Of a stretch of DNA of 64,000 bases, positions 49,501 to 59,042 are shown piece after piece (position 1 is the first letter of the stretch; every line of letters begins with the position of its first letter). Below the pieces are notes generated by a model, which did not search any database, was not told the DNA's origin, and was given only the letters and a program-made list of their open reading frames with translations. The position numbers and the translations under genes are program-made. The DNA comes from Gloeomargaritales cyanobacterium VI4D9 (GTDB taxonomy: Bacteria > Cyanobacteriota > Cyanobacteriia > Gloeomargaritales > Gloeomargaritaceae), in assembly GCA_927797885.1 (NCBI GenBank), contig OV696605.1:1339157-1403156 (forward strand). The letters are read 5' to 3'.

Positions 49501-50387
49501 ATAATTATCAGCGAGCAGGTAAACAACTTTATGACTGGCTGATTGCCCCGATAGAGGCGGAGTTAAAAGCCCAGGGAATTGACACCATCATGTTCATCCC
49601 CGATGAGGGTTTGCGAACCTTACCTCTTGGGGCTTTGTGGGATGGACAGCAGTTTTTAATAGAAAAATTTAGTTTGGGTCAGCTTCCCAGCATCAATCTC
49701 GTTGATTTTAACTATAGACCCGTACAAGGGGCAAACTTATTAGCAATGGGTGCTTCTCAATTCAAAAATCAAGAACCGTTGAAAGGGGTACCTATTGAAC
49801 TTGAAACAATCGCCAAAGAATGGGGGGGCAAAGCACTTTTGAATGAGCAATTTACTATTAGCAACCTCATCCGTGAGCGAGAACAAACCGGTTTTGTCTT
49901 ACTGCATTTAGCTACCCATGCGGAGTTTCGTCCTAGCACCTTAAAAGATGCCTATATTGAGTTCTGGAATGAGCAGTTAACCCTAGATCAGGTGCGGAAT
50001 TTGCCCCTACGGAAACCGCCGGTGGAACTACTGGTGTTGAGTGCCTGTCGGACTGCGGTGGGTGATCCCTACAGTGAACTGGGTTTTGCCGGTCTGGCGG
50101 TGGCTTCTGGGGTGAAATCTGCCCTGGCAAGTTCCTGGTATGTGAGTGATGTGGGCACGGTGGCGTTGATGGCGGAACTTTATCAGCAGTTGCAAAAGTT
50201 TCCTACCAAGGCACAGGCGGTACGGCAGGCACAATTGCAGATGATCAGGGGACAAGTACGTTTAGAAGGTGATAAAATTATCCGCACAAACAAGACCCCC
50301 CTTCCCTCCCCGGAACCGGGATTTCAGGCGGATTTGAGCCATCCTTACTACTGGGCGGGGTTTACGCTGATTGGCAGTCCGTGGTAG
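46548..50387 (+). CDS. secreted TPS-domain protein with C-terminal CHAT protease domain
   Basis: 1279 residues. I chose ATG 46548 because GGAGGG lies six bases upstream. A signal peptide ends SPVSAQ. An N-terminal filamentous-hemagglutinin/two-partner-secretion domain follows (NGQQFNITGG, FLMNPAGIVFGPNASLNV), then a beta-helical repeat region with GGNVTLTAGQNIQT-type repeats up to about residue 750 and a proline-rich linker. The last ~400 residues are a caspase-like CHAT domain with the catalytic histidine in LLHLATHAEF and cysteine in LVLSACRTAVGD. Such fusions occur in cyanobacteria, but no role is established. No TpsB-type exporter is visible in the window. A surface-located, self-processing protease or self-recognition protein is an inference. 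Confidence 0.9.
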   Translation: MPCASNVTGRILQFLLWCLMAIGLGWESPVSAQITPGGSGTVVNQNGQQFNITGGTQAGRNLFHTFHQFGLNQGQVANFFSNPAIANILARVNGGSASYINGLIQVLGGNSNLFLMNPAGIVFGPNASLNVPAAFTATTADRIMFPGGSFNAYGNNDYSKLAGEPIGFAFDRKEPAAIINEGKLTVNPGQSVSLIAGQVINTGTIQAPGGNITIAAVPGENLVRLSQKGQLLSLEFNPQQAASMADAAGNIPVIRLPELLTGGGVTTVTQNTNGTVATAGSNLQIPVSSGTAIVSGTLDVSSENKTGGTIGVFGSKIAVVNGELNASGYSGGGQILVGGEFQGKGSVPNAEYTFISSSSKLLADAVNTGDGGRVIVWADKATQFWGTISARGGQVSGNGGFVEVSGKESLNFQGQVDTFAPQGQAGTLLLDPANIIVSNDFDDDSQLDDNQILFADSPGATFKISTAKLNSQLGTGNVILQATNNITFSVDFSYTGLATSILEIEAGNSISTQGITVASGSRIGLNFKAGNTITISDLVETGRGNVALQANGNITTQGINTSSSFGSAGSVQITSANGSITTGAIEASIPEGNGGNVTLVAAQGIQTGSIDTFGFRGGNVTLTSNQNIQTGSINTSALDDKGGNVTLTAGQNIQTDVIRTLSSEGDGGNVTLTAGKDIKAEYIDARSLFGTTGGIVNISAPQGNVRLTGLFDTCTDCTPTNFDTTIATNNNPITITHGGNGIIPFIVGDANTNGSAGILTTGTSSISPTQSFFPSTVVGNISILTGTNPPPVVPPPPEPPSNPASPPLLPTDNIDEILFGTIPSPIEPDAPGEVILNTVPVDRSTVLALLERDPGQIIILEQSFSNLFGQFLNISPINSFDSIEAIQIALAEIAEKTGTRPAVIYLIVDEEQLGIVVILPGRPQGIASNSGVKVASTQLPIWTAQAPIANAPIFRSVPQAKAANLQATVQAFLNAIKEPRQRATNNYQRAGKQLYDWLIAPIEAELKAQGIDTIMFIPDEGLRTLPLGALWDGQQFLIEKFSLGQLPSINLVDFNYRPVQGANLLAMGASQFKNQEPLKGVPIELETIAKEWGGKALLNEQFTISNLIREREQTGFVLLHLATHAEFRPSTLKDAYIEFWNEQLTLDQVRNLPLRKPPVELLVLSACRTAVGDPYSELGFAGLAVASGVKSALASSWYVSDVGTVALMAELYQQLQKFPTKAQAVRQAQLQMIRGQVRLEGDKIIRTNKTPLPSPEPGFQADLSHPYYWAGFTLIGSPW

Positions 50388-50407
50388 TTTAACTTACTAA
50401 CAACTTA

Positions 50408-53400
50408 CTAACAATTTACTAATGCGTGACATGCCGCTGGAAAACCTGCCTGGGTTAACGCCTGAGCGGTTTCAACCCCGTTTTGCACCCGAAATTGGGA
50501 GCCAAAGCGCACCTGGATGGGTCGCAGGGGATGGCTAACCGTCGCCACCACCGGTATTTTCGCCGTTTCCCCACACCAGGGTTTCAGAATCTCCCGCAGT
50601 TGGGACTGCTTTTGGATGTCTCCCGCCTGTTCAACGGTCAAGGTGAGGCTGAGAATCCGAGCTTCCTGCGCCAACTGCACATCCTCCACAATCAATTGCA
50701 TCTGTTCATCCCGCTGATCCAGCCGACCCCAGAGGACGAGGGGTTGTTCCGGGATTAACAAATCCCCAATTTGGGCAAATACATTGGGGAACGCCACTGC
50801 TTCACAACTGCCGCTCAAATCCTCTAGCGTGACCACCGCCATCCGGTCACCTTTTTTAGTAGTAATCGGCTTGATTTGGGTAATCAAAGCGAGGGCAACA
50901 ACTGGGCGATTGACCTCTACCCGTTCCAATTGACCTAAACTAATGGGAGCCAAAATCTGCGCCCGATGTGCCAAAGGTTTTAACGGATGATCAGAGATAT
51001 AAAAACCCAGCAATTCTTTCTCAAACTTGAGTTTTTCTGGGGACGAATAATCCTCCACCGGTGGGGCTTTGGGTGCTGACAAAACAGGGGTCTCATTAAT
51101 CGTGCCACCCAACAAACTAAAAAGGTCTGCTTGACCCATTTCTCGGTCTTTTGCCCGACGATTTGCCCAGTCTAAAAGCAATTCTAAATCCATCATCATT
51201 TGATGACGATTAGGGTGCAGTTTATCCAGCGCTCCCGACTGGATCAACGCTTCTAATGCCCGCCGGTTTACCACCCCGGTATCCACCCGGTCACAGACAT
51301 CCGCCAAGGAGGCAAATTTACCCGTTTGCCGCACCTGTAAAATATGTTCGACCGCCCCCTGCCCCACATTTCGTACCGCTGTTAAACCAAAGAGAATTTT
51401 CCGGCTATCTTTCAGGGGGGTAAAATCCATATCTGACCGGTTAATATCCGGGGGTTCTACTTCAATCCCCATCATTTGACAGGTGGCAATATAGCGTTGA
51501 ATTTTATCCTGATTGCCAATTTGCGAGGACAATAAAGCCGCCATATATTCCACTGGGAAATGGGCTTTGAGATAGGCGGTTTGATAGGTAATATAAGCAT
51601 AGGCGGTGGAATGGGATTTATTAAAACAATACTCGGCGAATAAAAGCATCTGTTCAAATAAATCTAAAGCAATGGTTTTGGGGATACCATTTTTTGCCGC
51701 CCCTTCTAAAAAAACCTGCCGTTGTTTTTCCATTTCTTCGGGTTTCTTTTTCCCCATCGCCCGCCGTAATAAATCCGCCTGTCCCAGGGAATATCCCGCC
51801 ATATCCTGGGCAATTTTCATGATTTGCTCTTGGTAAATAATTAACCCGTAGGTTTCCTTGAGAATTTGCTCTAGCATGGGATGGGAGTATTCGACCTTTT
51901 CCCGCCCGTGTTTTCGGTCAATGAATTTGGGAATTAGACCCGCATCTAAAGGTCCCGGGCGATAGAGGGCTAAAATGGAAGAAATATCCTCAATATTGGA
52001 AGGTTTCAAATCCCGGACAATCTGCCGCATCCCCGCTGATTCTAATTGGAAAATTCCCTCCAATTCCCCCTGGGATAATAACTCGTAGGGTTTGGGGTCA
52101 TCCAAGGGCAAATGATCCAAATCAATATGAATCCCATGATTTTTTTGAATGAGCTTAATTGCCTGTTGAATTAAGGTCAGATTTCGCAACCCCAGGAAAT
52201 CCATTTTCAGTAACCCCAGGGATTCAATGTCCTCCATCGGATATTGGGTAATAATCGCCCCGTCATTATTCCGTTGTAGGGGCACCAATTCATCCAAGGG
52301 TTGGGGGGCAATCACCACCCCGGCGGCGTGTACGCCAAAGGTTTTATTCACTCCCTCAATCCGCATGGCTAAATCAATCCAATGGCGCACTTTTTCTTCC
52401 TGTTCATACCGGGTTTTGAATTCCGGGGCGGGGGTTTCATCCCCGATCATTTCCTGTAAACGGGCGGGTTTGCCCCGAAATACCGGAATATATTTCGCCA
52501 TCTGATCCGCTTCCCGATGGCTGATGCCTTCCAAAACCCGTGCCACATCCTTCAAAACCGCCTTGGAAGTCATCCGGTTAAAGGTGATAATTTGTGCCAC
52601 CCGTTCTTCCCCATAATGTTGGGTGACATATTCAATCAAACGATCCCGGTTATCAATGCAAAAATCCGTATCAATATCGGGCATGGATTTGCGTTCCGGG
52701 TTCAAAAATCGTTCAAATAATAGCCCGTGATGTACCGGGTCAATGTTGGTAATTCTCAGGGCATACGCTACTAGGGAACCCGCCGCTGAACCCCGCCCTG
52801 GTCCCACTGGAATCTGATGGTCTCGGGCGTATTTTACATAGTCCCACACTACTAAAAAATAACCGGAAAATCCCCGTTGTTGAATGATTCTCAACTCATA
52901 AACCAATCGGTCTTTATAATTAGCCGGAATTTGGTCTCGTTTCACCCCCAAGCAGTCAGCTAAACCCTGCCAAGCTATCTGTTCTAAATAGGTATCTACC
53001 GTATGACCCACAGGGACATCGTATTCCGGCAAACGGGACTCGCCTAAAATGTTATAGGGTTCGATCTTGTGGGCAATTTCTAGGGTGGTTTTTAGGGCGG
53101 TTTGAATCACCTCATCTTCTAAATGATCCCGAAAGAGGTGCTCCATCTCCTGCATGGATTTCAGGTATTCGGTGCCGCTGTAACGCAAGCGTTTGGATTC
53201 CGTAATCAGTTTGCCGGTTTGAATACACAAAAGGGCATCGTGGGCTTCCACATCGTAACAGGAAATGTAGTGGGAATCATTGGTGGCAATATACTTAATC
53301 CCCAGTTCTTGAGCGATGTTAATAATTTCCACATTTACCAGCCGGTCTTCCGGGGAGCCGTGGTCTTGAATTTCTAAATAAAAATCATCCCCAAAGGTCT

Positions 53401-53893
53401 TTTGATACCATTGGGCAACTTCCCGGGCTTCCTGGTGTTTCCCCTGGAGAATTTTTTGGGGTATTTCTCCCCCTAAACAGGCACTGGTGACAATCAATCC
53501 CTGACGATATTCCGCCAGAAGTTCTTTATTGATACAAGGACGAGAAAAAATGCCTTTGCCCTGCACCCCTCGCAAGTGGGAAATGGTGGTCAGTTTGACC
53601 AAATTTTTATAGCCTTCCGTATTTTTAGCCAGGACAATTTGGTGATAGCGGGGACGACGTTCCTGTTTGGTAATATCCCCATTAATCACATACATTTCAT
53701 TACCAATAATCGGTTTAATGCCCCGTTCTCGACATTGTTTAATCAATTCAATTGCCCCATACATCACCCCATGATCGGTGATGGCAATAGCGGGCATATT
53801 CAGTGCCACCGCCCGTTCCACCAACTGGGGAATTTGACTGGCACCATCAAGCAAACTGTATTCTGTGTGGATGTGCAGACCGACAAAGGACAT
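50408..53893 (-). CDS. dnaE: DNA polymerase III alpha subunit DnaE, unsplit
   Basis: 1161-residue replicative polymerase. The N-terminal PHP domain starts [18 protein letters not shown], the polymerase core includes [16 protein letters not shown] and [15 protein letters not shown], and OB-fold segments follow near the C-terminus. In many cyanobacteria the gene is split by the Npu/Ssp-type intein between Y and C of the YCFNKSHS segment; here [18 protein letters not shown] is continuous, with no intein and no second gene. ATG 53893 is chosen; upstream codons in frame are leader. It converges with the CHAT gene 20 bp away. Confidence 0.97.
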   Translation of the reverse strand: MSFVGLHIHTEYSLLDGASQIPQLVERAVALNMPAIAITDHGVMYGAIELIKQCRERGIKPIIGNEMYVINGDITKQERRPRYHQIVLAKNTEGYKNLVKLTTISHLRGVQGKGIFSRPCINKELLAEYRQGLIVTSACLGGEIPQKILQGKHQEAREVAQWYQKTFGDDFYLEIQDHGSPEDRLVNVEIINIAQELGIKYIATNDSHYISCYDVEAHDALLCIQTGKLITESKRLRYSGTEYLKSMQEMEHLFRDHLEDEVIQTALKTTLEIAHKIEPYNILGESRLPEYDVPVGHTVDTYLEQIAWQGLADCLGVKRDQIPANYKDRLVYELRIIQQRGFSGYFLVVWDYVKYARDHQIPVGPGRGSAAGSLVAYALRITNIDPVHHGLLFERFLNPERKSMPDIDTDFCIDNRDRLIEYVTQHYGEERVAQIITFNRMTSKAVLKDVARVLEGISHREADQMAKYIPVFRGKPARLQEMIGDETPAPEFKTRYEQEEKVRHWIDLAMRIEGVNKTFGVHAAGVVIAPQPLDELVPLQRNNDGAIITQYPMEDIESLGLLKMDFLGLRNLTLIQQAIKLIQKNHGIHIDLDHLPLDDPKPYELLSQGELEGIFQLESAGMRQIVRDLKPSNIEDISSILALYRPGPLDAGLIPKFIDRKHGREKVEYSHPMLEQILKETYGLIIYQEQIMKIAQDMAGYSLGQADLLRRAMGKKKPEEMEKQRQVFLEGAAKNGIPKTIALDLFEQMLLFAEYCFNKSHSTAYAYITYQTAYLKAHFPVEYMAALLSSQIGNQDKIQRYIATCQMMGIEVEPPDINRSDMDFTPLKDSRKILFGLTAVRNVGQGAVEHILQVRQTGKFASLADVCDRVDTGVVNRRALEALIQSGALDKLHPNRHQMMMDLELLLDWANRRAKDREMGQADLFSLLGGTINETPVLSAPKAPPVEDYSSPEKLKFEKELLGFYISDHPLKPLAHRAQILAPISLGQLERVEVNRPVVALALITQIKPITTKKGDRMAVVTLEDLSGSCEAVAFPNVFAQIGDLLIPEQPLVLWGRLDQRDEQMQLIVEDVQLAQEARILSLTLTVEQAGDIQKQSQLREILKPWCGETAKIPVVATVSHPLRPIQVRFGSQFRVQNGVETAQALTQAGFPAACHALVNC

Positions 53894-54075
53894 GGACGCT
53901 ACCGGCAATGGGGGATAAATTAATTTTGATGTAAATGATACAAAATGGCATTTTAAGGCAGAACGGGTGGGCTTGGGGGTTTCCCCTGATCCTGAAATTT
54001 TCCTGCATTTTTGGGCGAGATTCCCAGGGAATTGTGTCACACTGAATTATCAATTTTTTGGGAGCGGCAAGTCCT

Positions 54076-55218
54076 ATGCGGGTAGCAGTGATGAAAGAGC
54101 GTGAGGTGGGGGAATCCCGGGTGGCTTTGGTTCCCGAAACCGTGGGACGGCTGGTACAAAAGGGGTTGACCGTACTGGTGGAAAAAGGAGCTGGGGAGAG
54201 TGCCTACTTCCCTGACCATGCCTACGAGGAGGCGGGGGCGCAGGTGGTCAGTGACCCCTTGGCGTTGTTGGCGGAAGCGGAGGTGGTGCTCAAGGTGGCT
54301 CCCCCCCAGGAGACGGAGGTGCATTTGCTCCATCCGGGGGCGGTTTTGATTAGTTTCATTGACCCGCTCGGTCGTCCCCTATTGGTCAAGGATTTGGCAA
54401 AACGGGGGGTTACGACCTTCAGTATGGAGATGATTCCCCGCACGTCCCGGGCGCAGGGGATGGATGCCCTCTCTTCCCAAGCCTCCCTGGCGGGTTACAA
54501 AGCGGTACTGATTGCGGCGGCGAATTTACCTAAATTTTTCCCCATGCTGACCACGGCGGCGGGCACGATTCCCCCGGCGAAGGTGTTTATCATCGGTGCG
54601 GGGGTGGCGGGGTTGCAGGCGATTGCCACGGCTCGGCGGTTGGGAGCGGTGGTGGAAGCCTTTGATATTCGCCCCCAGGTCAAGGAGGAGGTGCAAAGTC
54701 TGGGAGCCAAGTTTGTGGAGGTGGTGCTGGACGAATCAGCGGAAGCCACCGGGGGATACGCCCGGGAGGTCTCGGAAGCGAGTAAGGAAAAATCCCGCCA
54801 ACTGATCCATGACCATGTGGTGCGGGCGGATGTGGTGATCACGACGGCGCAAGTGCCGGGAAAACGGGCACCCCTGTTGGTTACGGCGGAGATGGTGGCG
54901 CGGATGAAACCGGGCAGTGTGATCATTGACCTGGCGGCACCCCAGGGGGGAAATTGTGCCGGTACGGAGGCGGGACATCAGGTGGTTAAAGGGGGCGTGA
55001 CCCTGATTGGTCCAGTGAATTTGCCCGCTTCCATGCCGATCCATGCCAGCCAAATGTACAGCAAAAATATATCTAATTTACTGAATTTGCTCATCCAGGA
55101 TCACCACCTGAATCTGGATTTTGCCGACGATATTATCCAGAGTGCCTGTGTGACGCACGGGGGGGAAATCCGTTCGCAACGGGTCAAGGATGCCCTGGCG
55201 CAGGAGTTGGTGACTTAG
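54076..55218 (+). CDS. pntA: NAD(P)+ transhydrogenase alpha subunit, part 1
   Basis: 380 residues from MRVAVMKEREVGESRVALVP, the NAD(H)-binding domain I of proton-translocating transhydrogenase. It contains the nucleotide loop IIGAGVAGLQAIATARRLGA and the characteristic EMIPRTSRAQGMDALSSQA segment. Cyanobacterial alpha subunits are split into pntAA and pntAB; this is the soluble part. No membrane subunits follow in the window, the next gene being convergent and overlapping its 3' end by 35 bp. Alanine dehydrogenase is a relative but lacks the RAQGMDALSSQA region. Confidence 0.92.
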   Translation: MRVAVMKEREVGESRVALVPETVGRLVQKGLTVLVEKGAGESAYFPDHAYEEAGAQVVSDPLALLAEAEVVLKVAPPQETEVHLLHPGAVLISFIDPLGRPLLVKDLAKRGVTTFSMEMIPRTSRAQGMDALSSQASLAGYKAVLIAAANLPKFFPMLTTAAGTIPPAKVFIIGAGVAGLQAIATARRLGAVVEAFDIRPQVKEEVQSLGAKFVEVVLDESAEATGGYAREVSEASKEKSRQLIHDHVVRADVVITTAQVPGKRAPLLVTAEMVARMKPGSVIIDLAAPQGGNCAGTEAGHQVVKGGVTLIGPVNLPASMPIHASQMYSKNISNLLNLLIQDHHLNLDFADDIIQSACVTHGGEIRSQRVKDALAQELVT

Positions 55219-55885
55219 GACAGGGGCAGGCGTTCCGGCTATGCCAAAGCAAACTCTGGCTCAGTAAGGGCAATAGGGGGGTTGGTACCCCTGCGTGATC
55301 GAGTCCCTTCGCTGTCCAATGGTTGCAGGTAAATAACAGGGAGTACCCCGGTTGTCCCTGGAAAAATTGCCCGGTGGCGTGGAACCCCCGCCCTAGGGGA
55401 ATCAGTTCACCTTGGGGGTTGCGCTGGAAAGAACTTTCAATGTACTGCACCAATTCCCCGTATTGGGAGGCGGTCAAGCCGATACATTGGGCAGTGGCGG
55501 GTACCTCTTCGATGGGATTGACAAACAGGATGCTGGAATTTGCCCAAAACAATGCCCGCAGTCCATCGGGCGAGCGCAGGAGCAGGGAACCCGGTTCCCC
55601 CATGTAAAAATGCTGTTCCCCAAACCCAAAACTTAAATATGCCGTTTCTTGGGCATCTTGGGCACCGATTTTTGCCAAAGGCAGGCGTTCCCCCCAGTCC
55701 ACGTAGGCATGGCGGCGGGGTAAAATCACATCCGTGTGAATCGCTCCCCCCTGGAGATAAATCGGAATCGGGCAATCGGTCACGTCAGGCAACCCCCACC
55801 GCCGGGGTAAGAGGGAACCCAGCCCCACCGTCAGGATTAGGCTGAAAACCCCACCCCCCACCATCATTTGCCAGCCCAGACGCAT
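55184..55885 (-). CDS. DUF2459 membrane-anchored protein
   Basis: 233 residues. An N-terminal hydrophobic segment (residues ~8-28, VGGGVFSLILTVGLGSLL) looks like a signal anchor. The body has the DUF2459/TIGR02117 features: GGAIHTDVILPRR, YLSFGFGEQHFYM and LLFTCNHWTAKGLDHAG near the end, where the Cys/Asn/His are conserved. Function unknown. The 3' end overlaps pntA tail to tail by 35 bp. Confidence 0.8.
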   Translation of the reverse strand: MRLGWQMMVGGGVFSLILTVGLGSLLPRRWGLPDVTDCPIPIYLQGGAIHTDVILPRRHAYVDWGERLPLAKIGAQDAQETAYLSFGFGEQHFYMGEPGSLLLRSPDGLRALFWANSSILFVNPIEEVPATAQCIGLTASQYGELVQYIESSFQRNPQGELIPLGRGFHATGQFFQGQPGYSLLFTCNHWTAKGLDHAGVPTPLLPLLSQSLLWHSRNACPCPKSPTPAPGHP

Positions 55886-55940
55886 CAGACATCTCCAGGA
55901 ATAATTGCTCTGAGGAAATAGGCTCTCTTATCCAACTAAA

Positions 55941-56060
55941 GGGCACCTCTATAAATTGTAAATTGGCGGTCGCAGGGGGGCACCCCCCGCCCTTGGTTCT
56001 GGGTAATATGGGCATTCCAAGGATGAGATTTTTCATCGGTTCAAATAAATAGAGATGCCC
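55941..56060. mobile_element. 120-bp MITE with IS5-family ends
   Basis: Starts GGGCACCTCTATAAATTG and ends with inverted GGGCATCTCTATTTATTT, matching the IS5-family ends. It is flanked by the 4-bp duplication TAAA (55937-55940 and 56061-56064). The interior carries a GC-rich core (GGTCGCAGGGGGGCACCCCCC, then CCTTGGTTCTGGG) like that of the TA-type MITEs. It is non-coding and would need the full-length IS5-family transposase. Confidence 0.9.
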
Positions 56061-56336
56061 TAAAGAACGAACACTCCGATAGCTTGCGTGGCGTAGCCCC
56101 GTCGGAATCACACAAGACCAGAAATTGTCATCACTATCCGGTCGTACTTGTCTGAACTTAATTTATAGTAATTGCAAACAAGTTTGCGACATTAGCCTTT
56201 ACTTGCAACCCCTGTACTGGAAGGGGATAGAGCAATTACAGGTGCCTCGAAGGTGTTGCATTTTTTTGTGCAATAACTATACTGTCTGCAATGGCATCCA
56301 CTCCCTTAGCAAAGCATGATGCTAATTGTAATAACA

Positions 56337-56532
56337 TAGCAATCCCAAGGAACAATTGAACGCAGGTTGCAGAGGCACCGCCCGCTTCCTTAGTTTTGCA
56401 AAATTTCTGTTTGTTAATCAAATATAGCAATCCTAAATAAGAATGGAACAGGGGTCGCAGGGGCACCGCCCCCGTCCCTGGTTCTGGGAAATTTGTGTTC
56501 GTTAATCAAATAGGATTGCTATAGGATTGCTA
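56337..56532. repeat. TA-type MITE, outer element interrupted by a second copy
   Basis: The outer copy begins TAGCAATCCCAAGG at 56337. It runs through a diverged core (GTTGCAGAGGCACCGCCCGC) to TTAATCAAATA, is broken by the inner copy, and ends GGATTGCTA at 56532. Confidence 0.82.
56425..56521. repeat. TA-type MITE, inner nested copy
   Basis: 97 bp, TAGCAATCCTA to TAGGATTGCTA, inserted in the terminal repeat of the outer copy. TA precedes it (56423-56424) and follows it (56522-56523), showing that this family duplicates a TA target, as IS630/Tc1-type elements do. Confidence 0.88.
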
Positions 56533-56578
56533 CATTACAATAAATAATTACTTGGATAGCACCACCAATTCAAACGCA

Positions 56579-56603
56579 ATAAAAAACCCCTCAGAGCGAG
56601 GGG
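56579..56603 (-). terminator. rho-independent terminator of the porin gene
   Basis: On the minus strand CCCCTC-GCTCT-GAGGGG is followed by TTTTTTATT, about 30 bp after the porin stop. A perfect 6-bp GC-rich stem with a T-run. Confidence 0.9.
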
Positions 56604-56632
56604 CAAATGAACGTTGAGTTCAGGTTGAGAAG

Positions 56633-58546
56633 TTAAAAACTAAAGGTAGAACGAATGACACCCACAAATACCGTATCATTGGCACTGTTACCTTCTGGGT
56701 TAAAGATGGCAATGATACCGGGAGTAATGGAGAGGTATTCGGTGAATTTGAACCGGTAGGAAGCCTCTACCAAAATGGGCACATCATCCGAACTGGCACC
56801 CACCAAACGAGAGGCACGCAGACCAGAACTACTGCTCAAATAGGGGGGCGCACCCACCACAATCTGGGCTTGGCTACCCTTCGTGCCCACATCCGGGAAA
56901 GCAAACACCAGGGCATAGTTCAAAGCAGTGCCGGAACCCGTTACCCGTTTTTTCACCACACTGGGGTCGTCGGTGAAGTCAATCACCCCATCAAGATTGG
57001 TATCGGTATCAAATACCTGAATATTGGTATTACCAGCACCATTGAACCAGGTCACCCCGAACCAGCCCCCCAGAATGAAGTTCTGCAGGGGTTGCCATTT
57101 GAATTGGAAGCCCAGGTTGTCCGCTTGGGAAGCTACCCCCACGTTGTTAAACGCTTCAATTGATTGGGTTCCTACCCCACCCCCGTAGCTCAAGGGCAGA
57201 CTGGGGTCACTGCCGCTACGAATGTACAACAGACTCAAGCCCAAATTATCCGTGGGGTAACCGGTCAACTGGGCGTAGGCATTGAACGAGGAACCGAACA
57301 GACCATCAATTTCACCCCGTCCATTGGCAGGCGTGCTGACTGGCGCAAAAGCCCCTAGCCCTGCATTCCCACTGGCTAAATAACCGATGGAGAAATTGAG
57401 TTTGCCGTCAAAGAAGTCATAGCCAAAGCCAGCCCCTACCCCTAAAGCCCCGTTTTGGTTATACAGGGGGTTGCGCAGACCAAAGGCAGACAGCGCCCCC
57501 TGACCGGCATCATTTAAGGGACTGAGGGTATCTACATAGTCATTCACTCCACCCCCGTAGCCCGTAATGAAGATTTTGCCCTTGTCCGCCAAAACCGGGA
57601 AGCTGTAGCTGAGATACCAAATACCTGCCACCCCGCCGCCAGCCCGGTTCAAGACGCTATAGCTCAAAGCAGAGTTCTGAGTTCCCGTAAGACTGTAGGC
57701 ATTAGCTCCCAAGGTGACATCATCCATCTGCACCGTGGTCACCAGCAAATCCTTGCCACTAAAGCTGGTGTTAAAATTCAGATTCACCACATAGCCCAAG
57801 GTTGTTGCATCAGCGACTCGGGTATCCCGTGGCGAAGCATTGAGAACTTCTCCATCCTTGCTTACAAAGGTACCAAAAGGTTTCTGGGGTAGATCACCGG
57901 GTTTGAACTTAATTCCGGGCTGGAGATCCGTTGTGGGGACAGACCCCTTGGGTACAGCCACATTTTTAGCCCCAAACGCCCCCTGAACTGACAAAATCAC
58001 CTGACCCGTCAACTTGGTCGTGGTGGAAAATTGTTGCGCTTCCAAGGTGGCTGTCCGAGCTTCCAGGGTGTCCACCCGTCCCCGCAACAGTGCCAGTTCG
58101 GCGGCAAATTCTTCTTGCAAGCGTTGGATGAGCTTCATGTCCTCCTTGGTGACCAGGTTTTCCACCGAGGCGGCAATCAGTTCATTAATCCGGTCTAAAC
58201 AGGCATTCAAACCAGCGGCAAACTCGTAGCGGGTGGTCGCCCTACGCCCTTGGTAAGTCGGGGGATTGGTGGGCAGACCGACGATACAGCCATACCGTTC
58301 CACCAGGGATTGCAACGCCAAAAACGCCCAATCCGTCGGCTTCACATCCACAAACTCGGAAACCGAAGTGACTTGCCCCAACTCGTTATCTTCCTTGAGT
58401 TCCCGAACGTACTCCCGGACTTTATTGATGGACTCCCGGGAATTTTGGGTGGTGATTTGGGCTTGCGCTTCCCCAGCCATCGCCAAGGACACCCCCATTG
58501 CCAGGGAACCCGTTGCCAACAACGTGAACATCAATTTCTTAGACAT
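56633..58546 (-). CDS. SLH/OprB-type outer-membrane porin (iron-uptake porin family)
   Basis: 637 residues. Signal peptide ends GEAQAQ (about residue 30). An SLH domain follows (KPTDWAFLALQSLVERYGCIVGLPTNPPTYQG, RATTRYEFAAGLNACLDRI), then a coiled coil (LRGRVDTLEARTATLEAQQ) and an OprB-like beta-barrel ending in F (VGVIRSTFSF), as expected for outer-membrane proteins. This is the common cyanobacterial porin architecture; substrates include inorganic ions. It is monocistronic with a good terminator. The ~170 bp upstream should hold its promoter. Confidence 0.93.
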   Translation of the reverse strand: MSKKLMFTLLATGSLAMGVSLAMAGEAQAQITTQNSRESINKVREYVRELKEDNELGQVTSVSEFVDVKPTDWAFLALQSLVERYGCIVGLPTNPPTYQGRRATTRYEFAAGLNACLDRINELIAASVENLVTKEDMKLIQRLQEEFAAELALLRGRVDTLEARTATLEAQQFSTTTKLTGQVILSVQGAFGAKNVAVPKGSVPTTDLQPGIKFKPGDLPQKPFGTFVSKDGEVLNASPRDTRVADATTLGYVVNLNFNTSFSGKDLLVTTVQMDDVTLGANAYSLTGTQNSALSYSVLNRAGGGVAGIWYLSYSFPVLADKGKIFITGYGGGVNDYVDTLSPLNDAGQGALSAFGLRNPLYNQNGALGVGAGFGYDFFDGKLNFSIGYLASGNAGLGAFAPVSTPANGRGEIDGLFGSSFNAYAQLTGYPTDNLGLSLLYIRSGSDPSLPLSYGGGVGTQSIEAFNNVGVASQADNLGFQFKWQPLQNFILGGWFGVTWFNGAGNTNIQVFDTDTNLDGVIDFTDDPSVVKKRVTGSGTALNYALVFAFPDVGTKGSQAQIVVGAPPYLSSSSGLRASRLVGASSDDVPILVEASYRFKFTEYLSITPGIIAIFNPEGNSANDTVFVGVIRSTFSF

Positions 58547-58715
58547 GGTTTACCCTCACACCGAAACGAACAACAGATGCACCACAGGTCAATGCTGAAC
58601 CTCGAACCGCAAGACTCATGAACAGCATAGTCATTAGTTTAAGACAAGTTTATCCCCGTTGACAATAGGTTAAAATGGTAAAATCTGATACATTCTTGCC
58701 AAAAGGTTCGCCATT

Positions 58716-58997
58716 TCATAGCAATTGGCTAATTTGTTTTGCCAGGTCAAAATCTTTTTGGGTCAAGCCGCCAGCGTCGTGGGTAGTGAGGGTGATGACC
58801 ACCCGGTTGTAGGAGATGAAAATATCGGGGTGATGCCCCATCTGTTCCGCCGGTTCCACCAGGGAATTGACAAATTTCATCGCCGCCAAAAAATCCCCAA
58901 ACCGATGTTCCCACTTGAGGGTCTTGCCTTCCACGCTCCAGCCGGTTAACTCCGCCGCCTGGGTGTTGATCTCTTCTGGGGTGAGCAATACCGCCAT
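58716..58997 (-). CDS. pterin-4a-carbinolamine dehydratase
   Basis: 93 residues, PhhB/DCoH family, which dehydrates 4a-hydroxy-tetrahydropterin. Characteristic segments are LTGWSVEGKTLKWEHRFGDFLAAMKFVN and MGHHPDIFISYNRVVITLTTHDAGGLT, including the active-site HHP. In cyanobacteria the physiological role is unclear, perhaps pterin recycling or a link to carbon metabolism. It is divergent from the next gene, with 45 bp between starts. Confidence 0.92.
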   Translation of the reverse strand: MAVLLTPEEINTQAAELTGWSVEGKTLKWEHRFGDFLAAMKFVNSLVEPAEQMGHHPDIFISYNRVVITLTTHDAGGLTQKDFDLAKQISQLL

Positions 58998-59042
58998 GAT
59001 CGTTACCTCCGAAATTAGACTTTTATTTATTTACCTTTTAAT

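Larger units (their letters stand above)
56065..56632. other. gene-free stretch with stacked MITEs
   Basis: No supported gene between the IS5-type MITE and the porin gene. It holds an AT-rich spacer (56110-56336), the nested TA-type MITEs at 56337-56532, and the porin terminator at 56579-56603. Confidence 0.6.
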
